A stretch of DNA of 64,000 bases, taken from contig DJQW01000001.1 in the NCBI GenBank assembly GCA_002437665.1, positions 382,102 to 446,101 on the forward strand. The letters run 5' to 3'. The position numbers were made by a program, and so were the translations under genes. The DNA is from Alphaproteobacteria bacterium UBA6376 (lineage in GTDB: Bacteria; Pseudomonadota; Alphaproteobacteria; Rs-D84). The notes under the pieces are model-generated. The model worked only from the letters and a program-made list of their open reading frames with translations, did no database searches and was not told where the DNA came from. Every line of letters begins with the position of its first letter. The stretch's first letter is position 1. This document shows, one piece after another, positions 18,021 through 25,233 of the stretch.

Positions 18021-19913
18021 ATGTTAGACGCCAGAACAAAACAAACCATTGATAATGCCTGCGATACATTGGTGGGTAAAGTGCCAAGTCCACAGACACA
18101 GGTTGATATTATTACAACCGCGCTAATTTATAAGTTTATGGACGATATGGATTTGGACGGCCTTGAATTGTCGGGCAAGCGTACATTTTTTGCCGGCGAT
18201 TTAGAAGCATACGCGTTTTCAACCGTTGTTAATACCAAGGGTAATCAAGAACGGATGAACCTGTATTTGACAGGGCTTGAAAAGGTGCAGACCGCCAAAT
18301 CGGTGCCTGAATTATTTCGCCGTATTTTCAAAGAAGCACTTATTCCATTTCGCGATCCTACAACATTTGCATTGTTTCTAAAAGAAATCAACGAATTATC
18401 ATACGATGATTCCGAGACAATAGGTGATGCTTTTGAATACCTTTTGAATAAAATGGCGACTGCAAAAAATGCGGGGCAGTTCAGAACGCCACGTAATATT
18501 ATTGATTTCATCGTTGATGTTGTGAATCCTACTAAAAATGATACTATTTTAGATCCTGCCTGCGGAACGGCCGGATTCTTGATTTCTGCATACAAGCACA
18601 TTACACAAAATCGTAAATTGACACCAGATGAATTAAAACAGATTACGAATAATGTTGTTGGAATGGATATTGATCCAACTATGGTGAAATTAAGTCTGGC
18701 CAATCTGTATTTGCATAAATTTGAACAACCAAATATTTATGAATATGATACTTTGTCGAATGATACACGTTGGGGTGACCGATATGATGTTATTTTAGCA
18801 AACCCACCATTCATGACCCCAAAGGGCGGAATTACACCGCATAAGCGATTTGCCATAAACGCCAACCGCAGTGAAGTTTTGTTCGTCGATTATTTTATGG
18901 AGCATTTGACAATAAACGGGCGTGCTGGCTTTGTTGTCCCAGAGGGTATTATATTCCAAACCGCAAACGCATATAAAGATTTGCGTAAAATGATGTTGGA
19001 TGGTTATTTATACGCGGTTGTATCTTTACCATCTGGCGTATTCAATCCGTATGCTGGGGTAAAAACATCAATACTATTCTTTGACCGCGCGTTTGCAAAA
19101 CAAAACAACAATATATTATTTGTGCGTGTTGATAATGACGGCTTTTCTTTGGGCGCACAACGCACACCGATCAAACAGAACGATTTACCAGAAACGTTAA
19201 AGATTATCAATGAATACCGCGATGGTAAAGATGTATCAGGTTATGAACGCGCAATGGTTGTGTCCAAAGAACGCATAGCAGAACAAAATTATGACCTAAC
19301 CGCTGCAAAGTATGTTGAGAAAGAAATTGTTCAATGTAATTATGGAATGGTTAGATTGGGTGATGTTTGTGAATTGTTAAATGGATATGCATTCAAAAGC
19401 GAATTGTATACGGATACTGGTATTCGTGTGATGCGTATAACAAATGTGCAGAAAGGCGAAATTGTTGATGATAACCCAAAATTTTATCCGATAGAAAAAC
19501 AATCCGAAATACAAAATTACATGTTACATGAAAATGACTTGCTTGTATCTTTAACGGGTAATGTTGGGCGTGTTGGTTTGTTGCCAAAGAATTTATTACC
19601 TGCAGGATTAAATCAACGGGTTGCATGTTTAAGACCGGATACAGATAAAATTTTGAAGGGATATTTGTTTGCTATATTAAATCAGGATAAATTTGAAAAA
19701 GATTGTATTGAATCGTCTGGCGGAATTGCGCAAAAGAATTTAAGCACAGTATGGTTACAAAATTACACAATCCCACTTCCGTCATTGGATGTGCAACAAC
19801 AGATTGTGGATGAAATTGAAAATAAGCAATCAGCAATCAACCACGCACGCAAAATCATTGAAAATCTAGAGAGAGAGAGAGAGAATATTTTGCCTGCCTT
19901 CTTGACAGTATAG
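18021..19913 (+). CDS. hsdM: Type I methyltransferase HsdM fused to first half of specificity subunit HsdS
   Basis: A 630-residue fusion. Residues 1-430 are HsdM: an N-terminal helical region, motif I LDPACGTAGF and motif IV ILANPPFMTPKGG (N6-adenine type). From about residue 440 a target-recognition domain follows (MVRLGDVCELLNGYAFKS), then a conserved HsdS coil (IPLPSLDVQQQIVDEIENK). The frame ends a few codons after an (AG)8 tract at 19868-19883. With one AG unit less, the frame would continue without stop into the second recognition domain. The present allele thus makes M plus a single recognition domain, which may pair as a dimer with altered specificity. Confidence 0.9.
   Translation: MLDARTKQTIDNACDTLVGKVPSPQTQVDIITTALIYKFMDDMDLDGLELSGKRTFFAGDLEAYAFSTVVNTKGNQERMNLYLTGLEKVQTAKSVPELFRRIFKEALIPFRDPTTFALFLKEINELSYDDSETIGDAFEYLLNKMATAKNAGQFRTPRNIIDFIVDVVNPTKNDTILDPACGTAGFLISAYKHITQNRKLTPDELKQITNNVVGMDIDPTMVKLSLANLYLHKFEQPNIYEYDTLSNDTRWGDRYDVILANPPFMTPKGGITPHKRFAINANRSEVLFVDYFMEHLTINGRAGFVVPEGIIFQTANAYKDLRKMMLDGYLYAVVSLPSGVFNPYAGVKTSILFFDRAFAKQNNNILFVRVDNDGFSLGAQRTPIKQNDLPETLKIINEYRDGKDVSGYERAMVVSKERIAEQNYDLTAAKYVEKEIVQCNYGMVRLGDVCELLNGYAFKSELYTDTGIRVMRITNVQKGEIVDDNPKFYPIEKQSEIQNYMLHENDLLVSLTGNVGRVGLLPKNLLPAGLNQRVACLRPDTDKILKGYLFAILNQDKFEKDCIESSGGIAQKNLSTVWLQNYTIPLPSLDVQQQIVDEIENKQSAINHARKIIENLERERENILPAFLTV
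19868..19883 (+). repeat. (AG)8 simple sequence repeat, candidate phase-variation tract
   Basis: Eight AG units encode the alternating Leu-Glu-Arg-Glu-Arg-Glu near the end of the hsdM-S frame. The upstream frame (phase 0) and the downstream HsdS-half frame (phase 2) both read through the tract without stop; removing two bases joins them. I noticed no other comparable dinucleotide tract in the window. Confidence 0.8.
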
Positions 19914-19930
19914 ATTACAACGAAGTAAAA

Positions 19931-20425
19931 TTGGGCGATGTTGTAAAGGTTGATTGGGGAAATACCAATTTAACAAAAGCCGCATATGAAGAAAATGGCA
20001 AATATCTTGGTGTCAGTGCTGCAGGTTGTGACGGGCGTATGTCAAATTTTGAACACGATGTGGGAGTTAGTGTTTTATCTGCGATAGGTGCAAACTGTGG
20101 AAGGGTTTTTTATCCGGATGAAAAATTTACGGCGATTAAAAATACTATAACTTTCACACCGAATAGAACAGTTGTTGTGCCAAAATATTTATTTTTTGTT
20201 ATGCGGAACAATCAATTACCACAGCGTGGCGGAGCACAACCATTTATGGCGAAAGCGGATGTTGAATCATATATTATACCACTTCCATCCATTGACGACC
20301 AGAAGCGTATAGTTGCAAAATTGGAAGCAGAACAGGAAATCATTGATACAAATAAACGCTTGATTGATTTGATGCAAGAAAAAATCAACCAAGTTATAAA
20401 ACGTATATATAGGTGCAATATGTAA
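19931..20425 (+). CDS. hsdS: Second HsdS half (target-recognition domain 2), out of frame with hsdM-S
   Basis: The open frame begins inside the AG tract and runs to 20425; TTG 19931 is the first possible start, with no ribosome site, so it is probably not made alone in quantity. It contains a recognition domain beginning KLGDVVKVDWGN and ending with the second conserved coil (IPLPSIDDQKRIVAKLEAE). This mirrors the first half (IPLPSLDVQQQIVDEIE), as in normal two-domain HsdS. It is best read as the displaced C-terminus of one HsdM-S-S protein whose frame is set by the repeat number. Without translation it would be silent, giving half-specificity. Confidence 0.8.
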   Translation: MGDVVKVDWGNTNLTKAAYEENGKYLGVSAAGCDGRMSNFEHDVGVSVLSAIGANCGRVFYPDEKFTAIKNTITFTPNRTVVVPKYLFFVMRNNQLPQRGGAQPFMAKADVESYIIPLPSIDDQKRIVAKLEAEQEIIDTNKRLIDLMQEKINQVIKRIYRCNM

Positions 20426-20427
20426 TT

Positions 20428-21117
20428 ATGACTGAATATTCTGATGATAATCCAGTTTATGTATTAGCGGATTTTTTGCCGCCACTTGATGAAACTGTTG
20501 CTTATCTATATAAATACAAAGATGATTTTGCATATCATTATGAACGAGAATTTTATAATCTTGCGTTATTCTCGTATCACCAATTGTATATGGCAATATT
20601 GCATATGTATTTGTTAAAGTTCCACAGGATGGATATAAAAATCGCTAGTGCCTGCAGGCAGAATCGTCCAATTATAAGTGTTTTATCTCCTTCTTTTTAT
20701 TCTGATGTTATGGATGAAAAAGCTCGCATTGGGTTGTTTGGTCGTAGAATTTCAACCGAAATTAAAAAGAAACATGTAGAATTAGTTCAACAAAGGGATA
20801 GAATTGCGCATTTTACTGGGAATGTGTTAACCAAAGAACAAATTGACGAACATATATCAATATCGGCGGTTGTGTTAAAAGAAATTCAATCTGTTGCTTT
20901 TTATGAATTACTTTTGCATCCAACAGACCGTTTCGGGGTTCAAGTAAACGATATAGTGACAGAAATAGACAAGTCGGAAAGGTTTTCAAAAATTTCATAT
21001 CTGATTCAGGACTTCTATTTATCTAAAAATGATATAGATTTTTTACAGAGATATCCTGATTTTTGTTTTTGGAATGAATATATACAGGAAAATGGTTATG
21101 AGCCAATTGAAAATTAA
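20428..21117 (+). CDS. HEPN-like protein downstream of type I operon
   Basis: A 229-residue, mostly helical protein of no family I can name. Near residue 125 it has QQRDRIAHFTG: R-x4-H is the catalytic signature of HEPN ribonucleases. The ATG at 20428 lies two bases after the hsdS stop; an upstream GTG (20413) would overlap hsdS. The spacing implies co-transcription with the type I system. A HEPN RNase beside type I restriction recalls anticodon nucleases that act when restriction is inhibited, but that role here is inference. It is AT-rich like the island. The final gene before palindrome copy 7. Confidence 0.5.
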   Translation: MTEYSDDNPVYVLADFLPPLDETVAYLYKYKDDFAYHYEREFYNLALFSYHQLYMAILHMYLLKFHRMDIKIASACRQNRPIISVLSPSFYSDVMDEKARIGLFGRRISTEIKKKHVELVQQRDRIAHFTGNVLTKEQIDEHISISAVVLKEIQSVAFYELLLHPTDRFGVQVNDIVTEIDKSERFSKISYLIQDFYLSKNDIDFLQRYPDFCFWNEYIQENGYEPIEN

Positions 21118-21199
21118 TGCCTGTATTTATATTAAGGAACACAAGATTTAAATTTTTCTATCAAAATTTAGGAATAAAATACAAGATAATACCACATAT

Positions 21200-21216
21200 T
21201 TCAACCACGGGTTGAA
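21200..21216. repeat. Island palindrome copy 7
   Basis: Perfect except for the N3 spacer: TTCAACC-ACG-GGTTGAA, 23 bases beyond the ADP-ribosylglycohydrolase stop. It is the last copy; none is seen in the remaining 43 kb. Confidence 0.75.
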
Positions 21217-21238
21217 ACAAGCGGCGAATTTCCGATAT

Positions 21239-22027
21239 CTACGCAACCGCATTCTCAAATCGGTCTACGATTTCAAGTAATGTGTCTGGTACATATTTTC
21301 GGGCGGTCGCCTGTATGTCGGCTGGCACGCCATAGTACGCACCGGCAACTGCGCCCGTAATGGCGGCAATCGTGTCACTGTCGCCACCGATTGAAATTGC
21401 ATTGCGTATTGCGTCTTCAAAATCGGTGGATTCTATAAAGCACTGCAACGCCTGCGGGACTGTGCCTTGGCACGAGGCATCCCAACGATAACTTTTTTGC
21501 AATTCAGAAACCGGTAAGCACGCCCCATAGTAGTTTTTGATTATGTGCCGACCTATCTCGGCTTTGTCACGGCCGGTGCGTGCCAGAAATACGGCAACGG
21601 CGGTTGCCTCGGCCCCTTTGATGGCCTCGATGTGGTCATGACTGACCGATGTTACCATGTACGACAGGCGTTTAACCTCTGATAAACTGCGGCCAACCCA
21701 GCCAGCCGCCGACACGCGCATTGCGGCACCGTTGCCCCAACTGTCGTACGGTTCGCTGTCATAGCTATCCAGCCAACGTGCAAATCTGAATCCATAGCTC
21801 TTGTCCGGGAACTGTCGGCCAATCGTGCGCATAGACCGGCGCGCCAAATCCGACAGATCGCCACCATCACGCCGCCATTTCAACAGCGCATCCGCCACCG
21901 CGATGGTCATACAAGTGTCATCTGTGATAAATCCACACGGTGAAAATAATGGAAAATCCTTGGTTCTGATATTATCAAATTCATAAATAGATCCGACAAT
22001 ATCACCAACTATCGCACCCCACAGCAT
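21239..22027 (-). CDS. ADP-ribosylglycohydrolase family protein
   Basis: A 262-residue DraG/ARH-fold hydrolase. Visible metal-site and active-site motifs: GAIVGDIVGSIYE at the N-terminus, FITDDTCMT (TDDT), WGNGAAMRVS, SVSHDHIEAIKGAEA and SIGGDSDTIAAITGA. Such enzymes remove ADP-ribose from arginine or other groups using two Mg ions in the cytoplasm. The 3' 148 bases are duplicated at 6380-6527. The preceding gene (22040-22561) lies 12 bases upstream, so they are likely one transcript. GC content is that of the core genome, so the gene is probably native and served as the insertion target. Confidence 0.88.
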   Translation of the reverse strand: MLWGAIVGDIVGSIYEFDNIRTKDFPLFSPCGFITDDTCMTIAVADALLKWRRDGGDLSDLARRSMRTIGRQFPDKSYGFRFARWLDSYDSEPYDSWGNGAAMRVSAAGWVGRSLSEVKRLSYMVTSVSHDHIEAIKGAEATAVAVFLARTGRDKAEIGRHIIKNYYGACLPVSELQKSYRWDASCQGTVPQALQCFIESTDFEDAIRNAISIGGDSDTIAAITGAVAGAYYGVPADIQATARKYVPDTLLEIVDRFENAVA

Positions 22028-22039
22028 ATTGCGCCCCCT

Positions 22040-22561
22040 TTATAACGTGCTTAAAAAATTCTCTAACTCTTTAATCTTTTGTTTTTTCCAACCGCGATTG
22101 CTTTTTTGAAACTGGGTGTAAGTGCGCAACTCTGTGACCTTGCGCAACCATGGGGCGGGGTAATAGCCGAACACCGGTACATTTCGCGCCATGCATTGAC
22201 GCAATATGGCGATGTTTTCATCACGTGCGTCACGCGCGCCCTTGGGCCACGTCGCCTCTGGCGGAATACCGCGCGATGATGCCGTGTGATACGGATAGTA
22301 TTCCAGAAACAGAACCTCTGAATTTTTTACACCATGTTCACGGAACGCAGCGCAAAAATCGTCCCACCAATCGTTGTATTCCTGCAAACTGTCCAAAGGC
22401 ATACCGGTTGGGGCATAGCAGCCGTCTGAGCGCATTGCGTACTCTGGCAATCGTTTTGGCCACTGCGGATTGCCACCCGGATTCCATAACAATATGACAA
22501 GACGTGGATTTCTGTCGTTACCCAAACGCACCACCGGCAAATCGTATAAATCTCTACTCAT
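22040..22561 (-). CDS. Conserved protein of unknown function upstream of ADP-ribosylglycohydrolase
   Basis: A 173-residue cytoplasmic protein without signal peptide. It begins DLYDLPVVRLG and has VILLWNPGGNPQ and LFLEYYPYHTASS, a pattern faintly like the uracil-DNA-glycosylase fold; that is only an impression. The start has GGAGGGAA upstream. It is followed by the ADP-ribosylglycohydrolase gene after 12 bases, so a joint role is possible. No catalytic assignment is made. Confidence 0.6.
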   Translation of the reverse strand: MSRDLYDLPVVRLGNDRNPRLVILLWNPGGNPQWPKRLPEYAMRSDGCYAPTGMPLDSLQEYNDWWDDFCAAFREHGVKNSEVLFLEYYPYHTASSRGIPPEATWPKGARDARDENIAILRQCMARNVPVFGYYPAPWLRKVTELRTYTQFQKSNRGWKKQKIKELENFLSTL

Positions 22562-22654
22562 ATTGTATTCCCTCCACAGTCAGACCCAAAAAAATGATGT
22601 GAAATATTTATATAAAAATTCTGCAAGAACCAGACGACAAAATCAATAAAAAAC

Positions 22655-22668
22655 ACCCCGCACGGGGT
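22655..22668 (-). terminator. Terminator of tRNA-Ser
   Basis: ACCCCG-ca-CGGGGT hairpin. On the minus strand it lies just after the tRNA and is followed by a T-rich run. Confidence 0.65.
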
Positions 22669-22679
22669 ATTTTTATTAC

Positions 22680-22769
22680 TGGCGGATGGGGAGGGATTCG
22701 AACCCCCGGAAGAGTTGCCCCTTCAGCGGTTTTCAAGACCGTCGCATTCGACCGCTCTGCCACCCATCC
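22680..22769 (-). tRNA. tRNA-Ser (anticodon TGA)
   Basis: The minus strand folds as a class II tRNA: acceptor GGATGGG pairs with CCCATCC, discriminator G, encoded CCA. The anticodon loop reads CTTGAAA with anticodon TGA. There is a long variable arm and T-loop GGTTCGAATCC. A partial copy of its 5' half lies at 22887-22934. Confidence 0.93.
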
Positions 22770-22886
22770 GAAACTGTTTCATTTTATCCGCCGGTCTTTC
22801 AAACCTGCGGTTTTGTTCGCACCGCGTTGCGGGCTCACCATTCGTTCGCGCGCGGCGGCGTTCCACTTGCCTTGCTGACTCATAAG

Positions 22887-22934
22887 CAAGACCGTCGCTA
22901 TTGTCCCGCTCTGCCACCCATCCGAAACGGTTTC
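22887..22934 (-). pseudogene. Partial duplicate of tRNA-Ser 5' half
   Basis: These 48 bases match 22734-22781, covering the 3' side of the anticodon loop, D-arm, 5' acceptor strand and about 12 flanking bases, with about six differences. The 3' half is absent, so it cannot form a tRNA. It resembles a scar of duplication or of an element using the tRNA gene. Confidence 0.7.
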
Positions 22935-23014
22935 TGGTGTTTGCCGGCACTTTTGTTCAGTGCGGTCGCATTGTATATATTTTTTTTATACTTTGCAACC
23001 GTAAAATCTGAATC

Positions 23015-23281
23015 TTATTTCGTTTTTTGCGCCTGTGCGATTTTTGCCGCGCACATTTTTGTGTAATTCGGGGCTGTGCGCGCGTATTCACGCCACAGGT
23101 CGGGTATATAAAACGCATTTGCCCCGCGCGCCAGTGTCCAGTGCACAACTTTGCCATCAGGGGCTTCGCATTGCAATTTGAAACACGCCGGAAAGAACCC
23201 GTTAAAGCAACATTTATCACACGCGCCGCGTTCGGTCAGGTTCGCAACCAAAACATCGGGCAATTTATAATCCAGAATCAT
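23015..23281 (-). CDS. Small cysteine-containing protein coupled to lgt
   Basis: An 88-residue protein starting MILDYKLPDVLVANLTERG, with the cluster CDKCCFNGFFPACFKLQC, which could bind a metal. Its ATG overlaps the lgt stop (ATGA), so it is translationally coupled to lgt. I recognise no family. Larger in-frame extensions run through lgt and are rejected. Confidence 0.65.
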   Translation of the reverse strand: MILDYKLPDVLVANLTERGACDKCCFNGFFPACFKLQCEAPDGKVVHWTLARGANAFYIPDLWREYARTAPNYTKMCAAKIAQAQKTK

Positions 23282-24132
23282 TTGATTTGTCCTTTGGTTT
23301 TGTCCCCCCGCATTGCACAGACAAACAGCGTCGCGCCGGCGGCAAACATTATCGCCGACAGTAACTGGCCCATGGTCAGCCCCCAATTTGTTAAAAATCC
23401 AATTTGTGCGTCCGGCATGCGGAACTGTTCACAGAATATGCGCGCGGTGGCATACGCCATCCCCAGCATCCCGCCAATCGCACCCGCGTGCCGACGCAGT
23501 CCCGTGAAACGATACATGCAATACATAAATATGAACAAGACGATGCCTTCGGCGGTGGCCTCGTACAATGGACTGGGGTGCAATGGGATTTGGGTATATC
23601 CGTTAAACACGACGCCCCACGGCATATCGGTTGGACGACCCATAACCTCCATATTTATAAAGTTCGCAATGCGTCCGAAAAAGAATCCAATCGGGGTCAC
23701 CACGGCCAGCAAGTCCAATATGCGCAGCGCGATATTCATTGTGCCACCCGTGATACCGCTGTTCGGCGCGCGATGCAGTTTGCGCGCATACAAGAACGTT
23801 GCCACGATTACACCAATCAGCCCGCCATGGAAACTCATCCCGCCATTCCATACCATAAATATCTGTAACGGGTGCGCCAGAAAATAGGGCAGGTTATAGA
23901 ACAAAACGTACCCCAACCGACCCCCAAGAATCACGCCAAAAATCACCGCGGTCAACAGGTCGTCCATTTGCGCTTTGTTTAATTTAATCTGGCTGTCACT
24001 GCGCCGCATCAGGTGGCGGAACAAATAATACCCCGCAATGAATCCGGCAATATACGCCAACGCGTACCAACGAATGTCCACGCCCAGGACAGAAAACGCA
24101 ACAGGTGAAATTGGGTTGACTGTTATTGCCAT
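23278..24132 (-). CDS. lgt: Prolipoprotein diacylglyceryl transferase Lgt
   Basis: A 284-residue inner-membrane enzyme that transfers diacylglycerol from phosphatidylglycerol to the lipobox cysteine of prolipoproteins. Several hydrophobic segments are visible. The signature region MSFHGGLIGVIVATF contains the essential His-Gly-Gly, and GRIANFINMEVMGRPT is the conserved Lgt motif with Asn and Glu. The start at 24132 (MAITVNPIS) has AAGGG upstream; longer in-frame starts would add about 80 residues not found in Lgt. Many lipoprotein genes in this window give it substrates. It is divergent from the BI-1 gene. Confidence 0.93.
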   Translation of the reverse strand: MAITVNPISPVAFSVLGVDIRWYALAYIAGFIAGYYLFRHLMRRSDSQIKLNKAQMDDLLTAVIFGVILGGRLGYVLFYNLPYFLAHPLQIFMVWNGGMSFHGGLIGVIVATFLYARKLHRAPNSGITGGTMNIALRILDLLAVVTPIGFFFGRIANFINMEVMGRPTDMPWGVVFNGYTQIPLHPSPLYEATAEGIVLFIFMYCMYRFTGLRRHAGAIGGMLGMAYATARIFCEQFRMPDAQIGFLTNWGLTMGQLLSAIMFAAGATLFVCAMRGDKTKGQIK

Positions 24133-24142
24133 CTTAAATCCC

Positions 24143-24173
24143 TTGAAATTACGGGGGCATTGTATTATATATT
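24143..24173 (+). promoter_or_regulatory. Promoter of BI-1 family gene
   Basis: TTGAAA (24143-24148) followed after 17 bases by TATATA/TATATT (24166-24173); AAGGAG precedes the ATG at 24197. Confidence 0.55.
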
Positions 24174-24196
24174 CGGTGAATAACAAGGAGAAAGTT

Positions 24197-24928
24197 ATGA
24201 TTGCAAAGAAATCATTAAACCAGGTATCGCCCGCCGCCACACGTAACAACGGCATGGGATTGTATCTGAAACGCGTATTCGCACTGATGTTTGCTGCGAT
24301 TGGCGTAACGGCATTGGCATCGTTTGTCACGATGGTAACGCCACTGATTGACATGATGTTTACAGAAACCGGCATGTCGCCACTGTATTACATTTTGTTG
24401 TTTGGTGGACTGGGACTGTCCGTCTGGGCACAGGCGCGTGCATTTTCAATGTCACCGGCGGCCGCGGCGGCAATTCTGTTTATCTATGCCGCAACATTAG
24501 GTATCGTGATGACGCCTCTGTTGCTGTTCGCATTGTATAACAGCCCGATTACAATTATCGCGGCGTTTGTACTGGCGGCGGTAATGTTCGCATGCATGGC
24601 ATTGTTTGGTTACAAGACCATCAAGAATCTGTCATTCTTGGGCGTGTTCTTGACCATGGGTATGATTGGTTTAATCTTGGTTGGATTGGCGTCATTCATT
24701 TGGCCGGCGATTATCGGCGGTACATTTGGCACAGTCGTATGCCTGATTGGCGTATTGGTATTTGCATTGTTCACCGCGTATGATATGCAGAATTTGAAGT
24801 ATGCATACAACGCAATGGGCGGTGACGAACACCAGAAAAACCAGTTGGCGGTATTGGGCGCGTTGCACCTGTACATCTCGTTCGTGGCAATGTTCCAGTA
24901 TTTGCTGAGTTTGTTTAACCGCGACTAA
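24197..24928 (+). CDS. Bax inhibitor-1 (BI-1/YccA) family membrane protein
   Basis: A 243-residue protein with seven hydrophobic segments starting near residue 25 (VFALMFAAIGVTALASF). The family hallmark near the C-terminus is seen: FTAYDMQNLKYAY and ALHLYISFVAMFQYLL. BI-1 relatives in bacteria (YccA, YbhL) are inner-membrane proteins, some modulating FtsH proteolysis or conducting ions. The exact role here is not known. ATG 24197 has AAGGAG seven bases upstream. The ferredoxin gene follows after 22 bases. Confidence 0.88.
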   Translation: MIAKKSLNQVSPAATRNNGMGLYLKRVFALMFAAIGVTALASFVTMVTPLIDMMFTETGMSPLYYILLFGGLGLSVWAQARAFSMSPAAAAAILFIYAATLGIVMTPLLLFALYNSPITIIAAFVLAAVMFACMALFGYKTIKNLSFLGVFLTMGMIGLILVGLASFIWPAIIGGTFGTVVCLIGVLVFALFTAYDMQNLKYAYNAMGGDEHQKNQLAVLGALHLYISFVAMFQYLLSLFNRD

Positions 24929-24950
24929 GAAACCAAAAAAGGAAAGAAAA

Positions 24951-25133
24951 ATGGCGTATAAAATTGATCCATCTAAATGCATTGGCTGTCACACATGCAT
25001 GGGCGCGTGTCCGGTGTGTGCGATTGCAACCACATCTGATGGTAAATGTGCGATTGATCCGGCAAAGTGCATTTCGTGCGGTACGTGCGCGGCGGTGTGT
25101 CCGGTTGCGGCGATTGCCCCTGATGTACAGTAA
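24951..25133 (+). CDS. 2[4Fe-4S] ferredoxin
   Basis: A 60-residue clostridial-type ferredoxin with two classic cluster motifs: CIGCHTCMGACPVCAI and CISCGTCAAVCPVAAI (CxxCxxCxxxCP twice). It carries electrons at low potential in the cytoplasm, consistent with anaerobic radical or reductase enzymes elsewhere in the window. AGGAAAG precedes its ATG. It probably shares the BI-1 transcript and is closed by a strong terminator. Confidence 0.93.
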   Translation: MAYKIDPSKCIGCHTCMGACPVCAIATTSDGKCAIDPAKCISCGTCAAVCPVAAIAPDVQ

Positions 25134-25149
25134 TCGTGCATGGGTTATA

Positions 25150-25177
25150 AAACGGGGCGTTTGCCCCGTTTCTTTTT
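25150..25177 (+). terminator. Terminator after ferredoxin gene
   Basis: AACGGGGCG-ttt-GCCCCGTT hairpin followed by TCTTTTTG. Confidence 0.85.
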
Positions 25178-25204
25178 GTTGCAAATACATAAAAACAGTA
25201 TAAT
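25176..25204 (+). promoter_or_regulatory. glyQS promoter
   Basis: TTGTTG (25176-25181), 17-base spacer, perfect TATAAT (25199-25204). Confidence 0.7.
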
Positions 25205-25233
25205 AATTGGTGCGTTAAAAATAGAGGATTAAA

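Noticed and set aside
1373..21216. Island palindromes as integron attC sites or a CRISPR array
   Set aside because: No integron integrase, no paired R'/R'' boxes, irregular kilobase spacing and no spacers; no CRISPR-like array was seen anywhere in the window.
22957..23220. Minus-strand frames beyond the small lgt-coupled gene
   Set aside because: They overlap the ATGA-coupled gene at 23015-23281 in another frame and lack start sites.
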